Assembly: GCA_015075545.1 (NCBI GenBank)
Contig: JABTUC010000006.1
Location: forward strand, 1-64,000
Direction: 5' to 3'
DNA length: 64,000 bases
From: Ideonella sp.
GTDB taxonomy: Bacteria > Pseudomonadota > Gammaproteobacteria > Burkholderiales > Burkholderiaceae_C
Position numbers and translations under genes: made by a program. The notes under the pieces are model-generated. The model saw nothing but the letters and a program-made list of their open reading frames with translations, was not told the origin of the DNA and did no database searches. The number at the start of each line of letters is the position of its first letter. The first letter of the stretch is position 1. Below, piece after piece: positions 7,625 through 15,355 of this stretch.

Positions 7625-9975
7625 CGCAGATCATTCGCCGCGAGCAGTTCTCGCCGCAGACCTTTCTGTGGGAGATCGACGCGCCCGACGTCGCGCGCGC
7701 CGCCGAGGCCGGGCACTTCGTGATGCTGCGACTGGACGAGGCCGGCGAGCGCATCCCCTTGACCGTGGCCGACTACGACCGCGACGCCGGCACCGTCACC
7801 GTGGTGGTGCAGGCGCTCGGCCGCACGACGCGCGAGATGCGCGACAACTTCGCGCAGGGCGACAGCTTCGCCGATTTCGTCGGCCCGCTCGGGCTGCCGC
7901 AGCACGTCGACAAGGTCGGCCACGTGGTGCTGGTGGGCGGCGGGCTCGGCGTGGCGCCGGTGTTCCCGCAGCTGCGCGCGTTCAAGGAAGCCGGCAACCG
8001 TACCACCTGCATCGTCGGCTTTCGCAACGCCGACCTCGTGTTCTGGGACGACAAGCTGCGCCAGTACGCCGACGAGCTGATCGTCTGCACCGACGACGGC
8101 AGCGCCGGCCGCCCGGGGTTCGTGACCGGTGCGCTGCAGGAGCTGCTCGAACGCGAAAAGCCCGACCTCGTGATCGCGATCGGCCCGATGCCGATGATGC
8201 AGGCGTGCACCGAGACCACGCGGCCGTTCGGCGTGTCGACCAAGGTGTCGCTCAACACCATCATGGTCGACGGCACCGGCATGTGCGGCTCGTGCCGCGT
8301 CACGGTGGGCAACGAGGTCAAGTTCGCCTGCGTCGACGGCCCCGACTTCGACGCGCACCAGATCGATTTCAAGGAGCTGCTGGCGCGCCAGAAGCGCTTC
8401 AAGACGCAGGAGCAGCAGGCCAACGCCGACCTCGACCACGTGTGCAGCCTCGAAGAGCTGCTGGTCAAGCAGGGCAAGCGCACCTATAAGAAGTACTCGG
8501 CGCTCGAGCGCACGCAGGTGCCGATGCCCGAGCGCGAGGCCGCCGAGCGCGCCACCACCTTCGACGAGGTCAACCTCGGCTACGACTGGGCCGCCGCGCT
8601 GCGCGAGTCGGAGCGCTGCATCCAGTGCATCAAGCCCACCTGCATCGAGGGCTGCCCGGTGCGCATCGACATCCCGCGCTTCATCCGCCACCTGCTGCTG
8701 CGCGACGTCGACGGCGCGGTCGACGCGATCCACGAGTCGAGCCCGTTCCCTTCGGTGTGCGGCCGCGTCTGCCCGCAGGAGAGCCAGTGCGAGGCGCAGT
8801 GCGTGCTGGTCAAGGCCAAGATGCAGCCGGTGGCGATCGGCCGGCTCGAGCGCTTCGTCGGCGACCACGCGGCGCAGCGGCCGGTGCCGCAACTGCAGTT
8901 CGAGCGCAGCGCGGGCAAGGTCGCAATCGTCGGCTCCGGCCCCGGCGGCCTGGCGTGCGCGGCCGACCTGATCAAGCTCGGCGCCGAGGTCACCGTGTAC
9001 GAGGCGCTGCACGTGGTGGGCGGCGTGCTGCGCTACGGCATCCCGTCGTTCCGGCTGCCGCGCGACATCATCGAGCGCGAGGTCAAGCGCCTGCGCGACG
9101 CGGGCGTGCGCTTCGAAACCAACAAGGTGATCGGCAAGACCTTCACGATCGAGCAGTTGACGGCCAAGATGGGGTTCGACGCGGTGTTCATCGCCGCCGG
9201 CGCGGGCGCGCCGTCGTTCCTCGGCATTCCGGGCGAATCGGCCGGCCAGGTGTATTCGGCCAACGAGTTCCTGACGCGCGTCAACCTGATGGGTGGCGAC
9301 CGCTTCCCGTACCGCGACACGCCGATCGGCATCGGCCAGCGCGTGGTGGTGATCGGCGCGGGCAACACCGCGATGGACTGCCTGCGCACCGCGCGCCGGC
9401 TCGGCGCCGCCGAGGTGCGCTGCGTCTACCGCCGCTCGGAGGCCGAGGCGCCGGCGCGGGTGGAGGAACTGCGCCACGCCAAGGAGGAGGGCGTGGTGTT
9501 CTCGTTCCTGCACGGGCCGGTCGAGGTGCTGCTCGACGAGGCCGGCGACGTGCGCGGCCTGCGCGCGCAGAAGATGGCGCTCGGCGAGCCCGACGCGCGC
9601 GGCCGGCGCACGCCGATGCCGCTGCCCGAGTTCATCGACTTCGCTTGCGACACCGTGATCTACGCGCTCGGCACGCAGGCCAACCCGATCGTCGGCCGCG
9701 CCACGCGCGGCCTCGGGCTCGACCGCCGCGGCTACATCGCCGCCGACGCCGTGACGCAGGCGACCAACCTCACCGGCGTGTTCGCCGGCGGCGACATCGT
9801 CACCGGCGGCGCCACCGTGATCCTGGCGATGGCCGCCGGCCGGCGTGCGGCGCGCGCGATCGGTGCCTGGCTGCTCGGCGACCGCGCGGCCTGGCCGCCG
9901 GCGCCCGAGGCGGTGGCCGCATTCGAGCCGCCGGCGCCGCTGCCGGCGACCGAGCCCGTGATCCCCAACGCCTGA
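7621..9975 (+). CDS. NfnA-NfnB-like single-chain ferredoxin:NAD(P) oxidoreductase
   Basis: This 784-residue flavoprotein joins two modules that are usually separate genes. Residues 1-240 are a ferredoxin-reductase/PyrK-type FAD and NAD domain. Its [2Fe-2S] site reads D217-x4-C222-x2-C225-x11-C237, with aspartate where PyrK has the first cysteine, a feature I recall from NfnA. Residues 320-784 are GltD/NfnB-like. They have a first cysteine group (C333, C336, C341, C345), a second group shortly after it (CGRVCPQESQCEAQC), a GSGPGG dinucleotide fold at about 438 and GAGNTAMD at about 579. Nfn couples NADH, NADPH and ferredoxin by flavin-based bifurcation. Here it overlaps hcrB by 4 bp and could supply reduced ferredoxin to HcrABC, which is inference. 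A non-bifurcating sulfide-dehydrogenase/GltD-like role is the alternative. Confidence 0.75.
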   Translation: MTQIIRREQFSPQTFLWEIDAPDVARAAEAGHFVMLRLDEAGERIPLTVADYDRDAGTVTVVVQALGRTTREMRDNFAQGDSFADFVGPLGLPQHVDKVGHVVLVGGGLGVAPVFPQLRAFKEAGNRTTCIVGFRNADLVFWDDKLRQYADELIVCTDDGSAGRPGFVTGALQELLEREKPDLVIAIGPMPMMQACTETTRPFGVSTKVSLNTIMVDGTGMCGSCRVTVGNEVKFACVDGPDFDAHQIDFKELLARQKRFKTQEQQANADLDHVCSLEELLVKQGKRTYKKYSALERTQVPMPEREAAERATTFDEVNLGYDWAAALRESERCIQCIKPTCIEGCPVRIDIPRFIRHLLLRDVDGAVDAIHESSPFPSVCGRVCPQESQCEAQCVLVKAKMQPVAIGRLERFVGDHAAQRPVPQLQFERSAGKVAIVGSGPGGLACAADLIKLGAEVTVYEALHVVGGVLRYGIPSFRLPRDIIEREVKRLRDAGVRFETNKVIGKTFTIEQLTAKMGFDAVFIAAGAGAPSFLGIPGESAGQVYSANEFLTRVNLMGGDRFPYRDTPIGIGQRVVVIGAGNTAMDCLRTARRLGAAEVRCVYRRSEAEAPARVEELRHAKEEGVVFSFLHGPVEVLLDEAGDVRGLRAQKMALGEPDARGRRTPMPLPEFIDFACDTVIYALGTQANPIVGRATRGLGLDRRGYIAADAVTQATNLTGVFAGGDIVTGGATVILAMAAGRRAARAIGAWLLGDRAAWPPAPEAVAAFEPPAPLPATEPVIPNA

Positions 9976-9995
9976 AACGAGGAGCACCGAAAGCC

Positions 9996-12113
9996 ATGTT
10001 GTGCCCCAAGTGTCACCAGCCGCTGGCCGATGACGGCGACGGCCCCTACATCTGCTGCGCCGGTGGTGCCGTGCAGTGGCAGTGCAGCGGCTGCGGCAAG
10101 GTCAGCGAAGGCTTTGCGTTCCCGTACGGTCGCTGCCCGCAGTGCGGCGGCACGCTCGCGCTGCGCGACGCCGCGGCCGGCAACGTGAGCGCCGACGAGG
10201 CGTCGCTGGCCGCCATCCGCAGCGCCTTCGAGATCGAGCTCGGCGGGCGCGCCTTCTACCAGCGCGCCGCGGCCGATTGCGCCGACGAGACGCTGCGCGC
10301 GCTGTTCCGCCGCTTCGCGGTGATGGAAGGCGAGCACATGGAGACGCTGGCGCGGCGCTACCACGTCGACGTGCCCGACCCGCCCGCGCTGTTCCAGCTC
10401 GAGACGGTGGGCTACTTCGCCGGCGTCGACAGTCGCATCGACGAGCCGGCCGACCTGCTGCGCATCGCGATCGGTTTCGAGAAGCGCGCCGCCGAGTTCT
10501 TCGCCGAGCGCGCGCTCGCCGCCGACGAGGGCTCGGCCGAACAACGGCTGTACGACGAGCTGGCGGCCGAAGAACGCGAGCACTCGCAGATCCTCGCCGC
10601 CGAGCTGGCGCGCTGGCACCAGGATCGCCCCGGCCTCTATGGAGTCGATGCGCCCGCCACCGGCGTGCCGCTGAACGGCGCGCACCTGCTGCTGGCCGAG
10701 CACGACGCGGCCGCGATCGCGATCGAGTGCGACGGCAAGCGCATGACCTACGGCGAGCTGCGCGACCGCGTCGCCCGCGCCGGCGCGCTGTGGCGCCAGC
10801 GCGGGCTGCGCCCGGGCGATCGCGTGGCGGTCAAGCTGCCCGACGGCTTCGACTGGGTGATCGCCTGGCTCGGCGCCATCTGGGCCGGCGGCATCGCGGT
10901 CGGCGTCAACCCCAAGATCCCGGCGCCCGAGTGGCGCTTCATCCTCGACGAGGCCGGCTTCGACGTCATCATCGCCGACTCGTCCGACGACACGCCGGAG
11001 CCATGGCGCTCGCGCGTGGTCGGCGTCGAGGAGGGGCGGCACGCGGTCAGCGTCACGCCACCGATGCCGGCGGTGTCGGTGCCCGAGGAGACGCCGGCAT
11101 TCTGGGTGCACTCGTCGGGCACGTCGGGCAAGCCCAAGGCGGTGGTGCACGCGCACCGCTGCGTGCGCGAGATCGGTCGCGTCGCGGCCGAGCGCTTCGG
11201 CATCAAGCCGGGCGACCGGCTGTTCGCCAGCTCGCGGCTGTTCTTCGCCTACCCGCTGACCAACCTGCTGCTGGCGGGGCTGCGGCTGGGCGCGACGCTG
11301 ATCCTCGATGCGCAGTGGCCCAACGCCAAGAGCGTCGCTGCGACGGTGGCGCGCACGCGCCCCACCGTGTTGTTCAGCGTGCCGTCGCTGTATCGCGACA
11401 TGCTGCACAACGAGCTGGCGCCGGGGCTGGCGGCGGCGGGCGTGCGGCTGTGCGTGTCGGCCGGCGAGGCGCTGCCGCCGCAGTTGCGCGAGCGCTGGGT
11501 GGCCGCCGCCGGCCTGCCGATCGCCGACGGCTACGGCGCCTCCGAGACGCTGGTGCTGGTGATGCTGGCGCAGGACGCGCGCGGCTTCGCGCCGTCGCCG
11601 GGGGTCGAGGTGCGCGCGCTCGACGACGTGGCGCCGGGCGTGCCGACGCGGCTGCTGATCCGCACGCCGACGCTGGCGTTAGGCTATCTAGACCGCCCGC
11701 AGGCGCAGGCCGAGACCTTCCGCGACGGCGCGTTCTGCCCGGCCGACCTGTGGCAGCGCACCGCCGACGGCTTCTGGCAGTTCGCCGGCCGCGAGGACTC
11801 GCTGGTCAAGATCCGCGGCCGCTGGGTCAACCTGATCGACCTCGGCGAGCAGCTCGCCGCGCAGGCGCGCGAGGTGGTCGAGGGCGCCGCGGTGTGCGTG
11901 CCCGACGCCGACGGCGTCGACGCGGTGGCGTACTTCTACGTCAGTGCGAACGCCGCCGGCGTGCAGGCCGCGCTGCTGGCGCACACCGCCACACTGCCGC
12001 AGCACCAGCGCCCGCGCTGGCTGCATGCGATCGACGCGCTGCCGCGCGGCCCCACCGGCAAGCTGCTGCGGCGCAAGCTGCTCGAGCTGCATCAAGACAT
12101 GGGAGCGGTATGA
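9996..12113 (+). CDS. Rubrerythrin-like domain fused to an aryl-CoA ligase
   Basis: The product has 705 residues in three parts. Residues 1-55 hold CxxC pairs (C3/C6, C30/C33, C47/C50) plus C20-C21, like a rubredoxin or zinc ribbon. Residues 65-210 form a ferritin-like four-helix module with E81 (or E79), E111xxH114, E162 and E193xxH196 as di-iron ligands. From about residue 225 to the end runs a benzoate-CoA-ligase-type AMP-forming enzyme with SSGTSGKPK near 373, YGASET, and PRGPTGKLLRRKL at the end. No in-frame ATG, frameshift or stop separates the parts, so the fusion looks real. The ligase probably activates a hydroxybenzoate or related acid for the upstream reductase. The ferritin module may scavenge peroxide or oxygen, which is inference. 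It overlaps the next gene by 4 bp (ATGA). Confidence 0.82.
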   Translation: MLCPKCHQPLADDGDGPYICCAGGAVQWQCSGCGKVSEGFAFPYGRCPQCGGTLALRDAAAGNVSADEASLAAIRSAFEIELGGRAFYQRAAADCADETLRALFRRFAVMEGEHMETLARRYHVDVPDPPALFQLETVGYFAGVDSRIDEPADLLRIAIGFEKRAAEFFAERALAADEGSAEQRLYDELAAEEREHSQILAAELARWHQDRPGLYGVDAPATGVPLNGAHLLLAEHDAAAIAIECDGKRMTYGELRDRVARAGALWRQRGLRPGDRVAVKLPDGFDWVIAWLGAIWAGGIAVGVNPKIPAPEWRFILDEAGFDVIIADSSDDTPEPWRSRVVGVEEGRHAVSVTPPMPAVSVPEETPAFWVHSSGTSGKPKAVVHAHRCVREIGRVAAERFGIKPGDRLFASSRLFFAYPLTNLLLAGLRLGATLILDAQWPNAKSVAATVARTRPTVLFSVPSLYRDMLHNELAPGLAAAGVRLCVSAGEALPPQLRERWVAAAGLPIADGYGASETLVLVMLAQDARGFAPSPGVEVRALDDVAPGVPTRLLIRTPTLALGYLDRPQAQAETFRDGAFCPADLWQRTADGFWQFAGREDSLVKIRGRWVNLIDLGEQLAAQAREVVEGAAVCVPDADGVDAVAYFYVSANAAGVQAALLAHTATLPQHQRPRWLHAIDALPRGPTGKLLRRKLLELHQDMGAV

Positions 12114-12952
12114 GTGCCGCGCTGACCCAAGCTGCTGCCGGCGTCGCGACCGCGGCGCCGCTTGTCGCCACGCAGCGCAGCGGCGGCGTGCTGGTGGTGA
12201 CGCTGCAGCGCGCGCCGGTCAACGCGATCAACGACGCGTTGCTGGCGCAGCTGGAAGCCGTACTCGACGAGGTCGAGGCCGACGACGCGCTGGCGGTGCT
12301 GCACCTGCGCAGCGCCTGCAAGGTGTTCTGCGCCGGCGCCGATCTGAGCCTGATCCGCTCGTGCGTGGCCACCGCGCAGGGCCGCGAGGCGATGCTCGCC
12401 ACCGTGCGCCGCATGCAGCGCGTGTTCGCGCGCCTGGAGGCGCTCGACTGCGTGACGCTGGCCGAGCTCGGCGGCGCCGCGCTCGGCGGCGGCTTCGAGC
12501 TGGCGCTGGCGTGCGACCTGCGCATCGCGGCCGACGACGTTCGCGTGGGCCTGCCCGAGGTCGGCCTCGGCTTGCTGCCCGCGGCCGGCGGCACGCAACG
12601 GCTGACGCGGCTGGTGGGCCACGGCCTGGCGCGCCGCCTGATCCTCGGCGCCGAGACGCCCGACGGCGCCGCGGCGCGCGCGCTCGGCCTGGTGCAGTGG
12701 GCGGTGCCGCGCGAGCGGCTGGCCGACGAGGCCGCTGCGCTGGCGCGCCGCTACGGTGCGATGCCGCGGCTGGCGTTCGCCGAGAACAAGCGCTGCATCG
12801 CTTTGGCCGGCGTGCCCGGCGAGGTAGGCTACGCCGCCGAGATCGACGCCACGCGGCGGCTGTACCAGCATCCAGAAACCAAGCGCCGTGTCGCGGCCTT
12901 CCTCGACAAGCGAGTCGACGCCGGCGCCAACAACCCCAAGGAGAAACCATGA
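12110..12952 (+). CDS. Enoyl-CoA hydratase/isomerase family protein
   Basis: This is a 280-residue crotonase fold. Both catalytic glutamate motifs are intact: the GGGFELALACD segment and LPEVGLGLLPAAGGTQRL. An active hydratase is therefore expected. The first 25 residues are a variable Ala-rich extension. It is translationally coupled to the ligase upstream and to the short-chain dehydrogenase downstream (ATGA overlaps on both sides). Ligase, hydratase and dehydrogenase together would form part of a beta-oxidation-like sequence on an alicyclic or aryl-propanoid CoA ester. The sequence resembles the cyclohexene-carboxyl-CoA hydratase BadK type as well as general fatty-acid hydratases, so the substrate is unresolved. 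Confidence 0.8.
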   Translation: MSAALTQAAAGVATAAPLVATQRSGGVLVVTLQRAPVNAINDALLAQLEAVLDEVEADDALAVLHLRSACKVFCAGADLSLIRSCVATAQGREAMLATVRRMQRVFARLEALDCVTLAELGGAALGGGFELALACDLRIAADDVRVGLPEVGLGLLPAAGGTQRLTRLVGHGLARRLILGAETPDGAAARALGLVQWAVPRERLADEAAALARRYGAMPRLAFAENKRCIALAGVPGEVGYAAEIDATRRLYQHPETKRRVAAFLDKRVDAGANNPKEKP

Positions 12953-13698
12953 CATCGCTGAAAGACAAACTCGCCGTCGTCACCGGCGCGGCCTCCGGCA
13001 TCGGCGCCGCGGTGGCGGGCAAGCTCGCGCAGGCCGGTGCCACCGTGATCGTGGCCGACGTGCAGGCCGACAAGGGCGAGACGCGCGCCGCCACGCTGCG
13101 CGCGGCCGGCCACAAGGCGCAGTTCGTGCGCGTCGACATGACCGATGCCGCATCGGTGACGGCGTTCGCGCAGGACGTGCAGACGCGCTTCGGCACGCCC
13201 GACGTGTTGGTCAACGGCGCCGGCTGGGGCACCACGCACCCGTTCTGGGAGGGCACGCCCGAGCTGTGGGACAAGATCATCAGCCTCAACTTCGTCGGCC
13301 CGATGCGGCTGACCAAGGCCTTCGTGCAGGCGATGGTCCAGCGCGGTAGCGGCAAGATCGTCAACATCGCCAGCGACGCCGGCCGCGTCGGCAGCCTCGG
13401 CGAGACGGTGTACTCCGGCGCCAAGGGCGGCTTGATCGCGTTCACCAAGTCGCTGGCGCGCGAAACCGCGCGCTACGGCATCAGCGTCAACTGCGTCTGC
13501 CCCGGCCCGACCGACACGCCGCTGATGGCCGCGGTGCCCGAGAAGGTGACCGAGGCGCTGAAGAAGGCGATCCCGCTGCGCCGCCTGGGCAAACCCGAGG
13601 AGGTGGCCGATGCGGTGCTGTTCTTCAGCGGCGACACCGCGAGCTACGTGACCGGCCAGGTGCTCAGCGTCAGCGGCGGTCTGACGATGGCTGGGTGA
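12949..13698 (+). CDS. BadH-like short-chain dehydrogenase (hydroxyacyl-CoA type)
   Basis: This classical SDR has 249 residues, with the GAASGIG nucleotide motif and catalytic S142, Y155 and K159. The stretch IVNIASDAGRVGS and the C-terminal end GQVLSVSGGLTMAG closely resemble, from memory, 2-hydroxycyclohexanecarboxyl-CoA dehydrogenase (BadH) of Rhodopseudomonas palustris. The presumed reaction is NAD-dependent oxidation of a 3-hydroxyacyl-CoA to the 3-keto ester, the step after the hydratase encoded just upstream with an ATGA overlap. A role in alicyclic acid or aryl side-chain degradation is inferred. A repeat element begins 5 bp after its stop codon. Confidence 0.78.
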   Translation: MTSLKDKLAVVTGAASGIGAAVAGKLAQAGATVIVADVQADKGETRAATLRAAGHKAQFVRVDMTDAASVTAFAQDVQTRFGTPDVLVNGAGWGTTHPFWEGTPELWDKIISLNFVGPMRLTKAFVQAMVQRGSGKIVNIASDAGRVGSLGETVYSGAKGGLIAFTKSLARETARYGISVNCVCPGPTDTPLMAAVPEKVTEALKKAIPLRRLGKPEEVADAVLFFSGDTASYVTGQVLSVSGGLTMAG

Positions 13699-13703
13699 TA
13701 TGG

Positions 13704-13862
13704 ACCACCCCCGATGCGGCCTGGTGGCCGCCTCCCCCTCCAGGGGGCTGAGCCCGGACACGATGAGTCCAGTGGACTCATCGTGCCTGGCGAAGAGCCG
13801 AGCCCCAGGGCTCGGCGCGGCCTGCAAGGCACACCAGCGGACCGGCAGAGCCGGATCCGCGG
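13704..13862 (+). repeat. Two-part intergenic repeat, interrupted copy
   Basis: Block A (13704-13748) and block B (13831-13862) recur almost unchanged at 33842-33886 and 33888-33919. In the second copy they are only 1 bp apart; here an 82-bp segment with two hairpins lies between them. The rest of the 13699-13932 gap shows no gene. Both copies start a few bases after a stop codon (13698 and 33838) and precede a further gene of the same operon. I infer an intercistronic mRNA element or a mobile repeat. It is not an insertion sequence, since no transposase is present. Confidence 0.7.
13759..13785 (+). other. Perfect 12-bp stem hairpin inside the repeat
   Basis: CACGATGAGTCC (13759-13770) is exactly complementary to GGACTCATCGTG (13774-13785), with a 3-nt loop AGT. 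A second hairpin, CCGAGCCC with GGGCTCGG (13798-13805 and 13808-13815), follows 12 bp later. There is no T-tract, so an intrinsic terminator is unlikely. An RNA stabiliser, a processing site or an inserted module within the repeat are the options. Confidence 0.6.
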
Positions 13863-13932
13863 TGTCCACTCGGGGACGCGCCACTGGAGTGGCGCGGGTA
13901 CAAGGCGCGCTTCGGAACCGCGGAGGACAGCA

Positions 13933-14274
13933 ATGAACGAACCAACTGGCTGCGGCTGCGGTGGCGGTGGCGGTGGCTGCGCCGGTGGCGCAGACGCCGG
14001 CGCGACCAGCGGCGCGCGCGCGCGCCGCTGGGGCGATGCCGACGGCGAACACATCGACGTGCGCGGTCTGTCGGCGCCGATGCCGATGGTGGCGATCCTG
14101 CGGCTGCTCGAGGAGATCGGCGCCGCATCGCGCACGGTGATCGCGCACCTCGACCGCGACCCGCTGATGCTGTACCCCGAGCTGGCGCAACGCGGCTGGG
14201 GCGCGCAACTGCTGCCCCAGGCAGCCGACCAGGGCGTGCGCCTGTGCCTGCAGCGCGAGCGCGCGCCATCCTGA
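13933..14274 (+). CDS. DUF2249 domain protein with Cys/Gly-rich N-terminus
   Basis: This small protein has 113 residues. The first 16 are Gly-rich with C8, C10 and C17, a possible metal-binding tip. Residues 40-105 match the DUF2249 (TusA-like) fold, with the motif LDVRGLSAPMPM-like at its start and a DRDPLMLYPELAQRGW core. Members often sit near nitrosative or oxidative stress proteins and hemerythrin-like proteins in other genomes; their biochemical role is not established. Here it lies between the SDR and a ferritin-like gene (21-bp gap) and is presumably co-transcribed. The ATG at 13933 follows a GGAGGA-like ribosome site at about 13921. Confidence 0.7.
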   Translation: MNEPTGCGCGGGGGGCAGGADAGATSGARARRWGDADGEHIDVRGLSAPMPMVAILRLLEEIGAASRTVIAHLDRDPLMLYPELAQRGWGAQLLPQAADQGVRLCLQRERAPS

Positions 14275-14295
14275 ACCCTGCCGGAGCACGACGCC

Positions 14296-14781
14296 ATGGA
14301 CTACACGCTGCCGCTGTTCCTTGCCCATGCCATCGCGCTGGAGCGCGAGGCCGCCGAGCGCTACCTCGAACTGGCCGACATGATGGAGGCGCACCGCAAC
14401 GACGAGGTGGCGGCGCTGTTCCGCGACATGGTGCGCTACTCGCGCATGCACCACGACTCGATCGTCGAGCGCGCCAGCGGCACCAAGCTGCCCGCGCTGG
14501 GGCCGTGGGACTACGCCTGGCGCTATCCGCCCGAGGTCGGCGGCGAGGAGGCGTTCGACCCCAGCCTCAACGCCTACGACGCGCTGCGCTATGCGCGCGA
14601 GAACGAAAACCGCGCGATGCAGTACTACAGCGACGTCGGCCTGTCGTCGAGCGACCCCGCGGTCAAGCGCATGGCCGCCGAGTTCGCCGCCGAGGAGACC
14701 GAGCACGTGCAGGCACTCGACGACTGGCTGGCGCGCGTCGAGCGCCCGTCGGCGCCGTGGGCCAAAGACCCGGAACGATGA
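14296..14781 (+). CDS. Ferritin-like (rubrerythrin-family) protein, one ligand motif degenerate
   Basis: This is a stand-alone four-helix protein of 161 residues. Candidate di-iron ligands are E16 or E18 on helix A, E102 or E104 on helix C and E134xxH137 on helix D. Helix B reads YSRMHHDS (about 48-55), so the expected ExxH glutamate is missing and two histidines stand there. This suggests an altered or single-metal site. No rubredoxin domain is attached. It is the second ferritin-like protein of the operon after the ligase fusion, and it follows the DUF2249 gene. Possible roles are oxygen or peroxide protection of the reductases, or a dedicated oxidoreductase. It could also be a structural relic. 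Confidence 0.72.
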   Translation: MDYTLPLFLAHAIALEREAAERYLELADMMEAHRNDEVAALFRDMVRYSRMHHDSIVERASGTKLPALGPWDYAWRYPPEVGGEEAFDPSLNAYDALRYARENENRAMQYYSDVGLSSSDPAVKRMAAEFAAEETEHVQALDDWLARVERPSAPWAKDPER

Positions 14782-14811
14782 GCCCCGCTCGGCCGCCCGG
14801 AGGAGCTCAGC

Positions 14812-14826
14812 CCCCGCTCGGCGGGG
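14812..14826. terminator. Weak hairpin between convergent genes
   Basis: CCCCGC and GCGGGG (6-bp stem, 3-nt loop) lie between the stops of two convergent genes (14781 and 14871). There is no T-run, so termination here is a guess from position. Confidence 0.25.
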
Positions 14827-14870
14827 AGGCGCGCAGCGCCAGGGGTGCACACATCACCCCCTCGCCGGCG

Positions 14871-15290
14871 CTACTCACACAACCGCTTGATGTCCTCGGG
14901 CACCGGCACGCCGTAGATGCGGCGCCGGTCGGCGCTGTCGCGCTTGATGAAGATGCGCGTCTCCAGGCTCTCGCAGATGAGGTCGTCGCCGCGCGTGATC
15001 ACGTGCTTCTGCAGGAACACCTTGTTGCGCCACTCCTGGATGTGCGTGGTGATGACGATCTTCTCGCCGTAGGTGGCGCTCTTCACGAAGCGCGCGTGGT
15101 GTTCGAGCAGCGGCGTGCCGACGATGCCGGTCTCGTGCTCGAGCACGTGCCACGGCGGCACACCGTTGCTCATGAAGAACTGCTGCGAGGCGGCGTCCAT
15201 CCAGCGGTGATAGCGCGGGAAGTAGACGATGCCCGCCGGATCGCAATCGCCGAACCGGATCTCGATGTTCATCGTCGTGATCTTGCTCAT
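14871..15290 (-). CDS. Acyl-CoA thioesterase, 4-hydroxybenzoyl-CoA thioesterase type
   Basis: This is a hot-dog-fold thioesterase of 139 residues. The N-terminal motif [19 protein letters not shown] places the catalytic aspartate at D17, the same position as in the Pseudomonas 4-hydroxybenzoyl-CoA thioesterase. It would hydrolyse an aryl-CoA ester. Next to a 4-hydroxybenzoyl-CoA reductase, the obvious role is releasing trapped 4-hydroxybenzoyl-CoA or benzoyl-CoA to recycle CoA. It stands alone on the minus strand, convergent with the ferritin-like gene and divergent from the next hydratase (65-bp shared upstream region). Substrate is inferred from family and context. Confidence 0.78.
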   Translation of the reverse strand: MSKITTMNIEIRFGDCDPAGIVYFPRYHRWMDAASQQFFMSNGVPPWHVLEHETGIVGTPLLEHHARFVKSATYGEKIVITTHIQEWRNKVFLQKHVITRGDDLICESLETRIFIKRDSADRRRIYGVPVPEDIKRLCE

Positions 15291-15355
15291 CCCGTACCCT
15301 TCGCCCCGGAGCGAAGAATTCTACGGCCCAACCCTCAACCCACCGGAGCACAACC

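Noticed and set aside
7303-9987. Minus-strand open frame of almost 900 codons opposite the Nfn-like gene
   Set aside because: Composition is Arg/Ala/His-rich and motif-free, and it covers a well-supported plus-strand flavoprotein.
12110-12952. Naming the hydratase badK and the SDR badH outright
   Set aside because: Resemblance is clear for the SDR but was judged from memory, and the hydratase is too generic. Gene symbols were withheld.
13704-13862. CRISPR array or insertion sequence end
   Set aside because: Only two dispersed copies exist, with no regular spacing, no spacers, no transposase and no target duplication seen.
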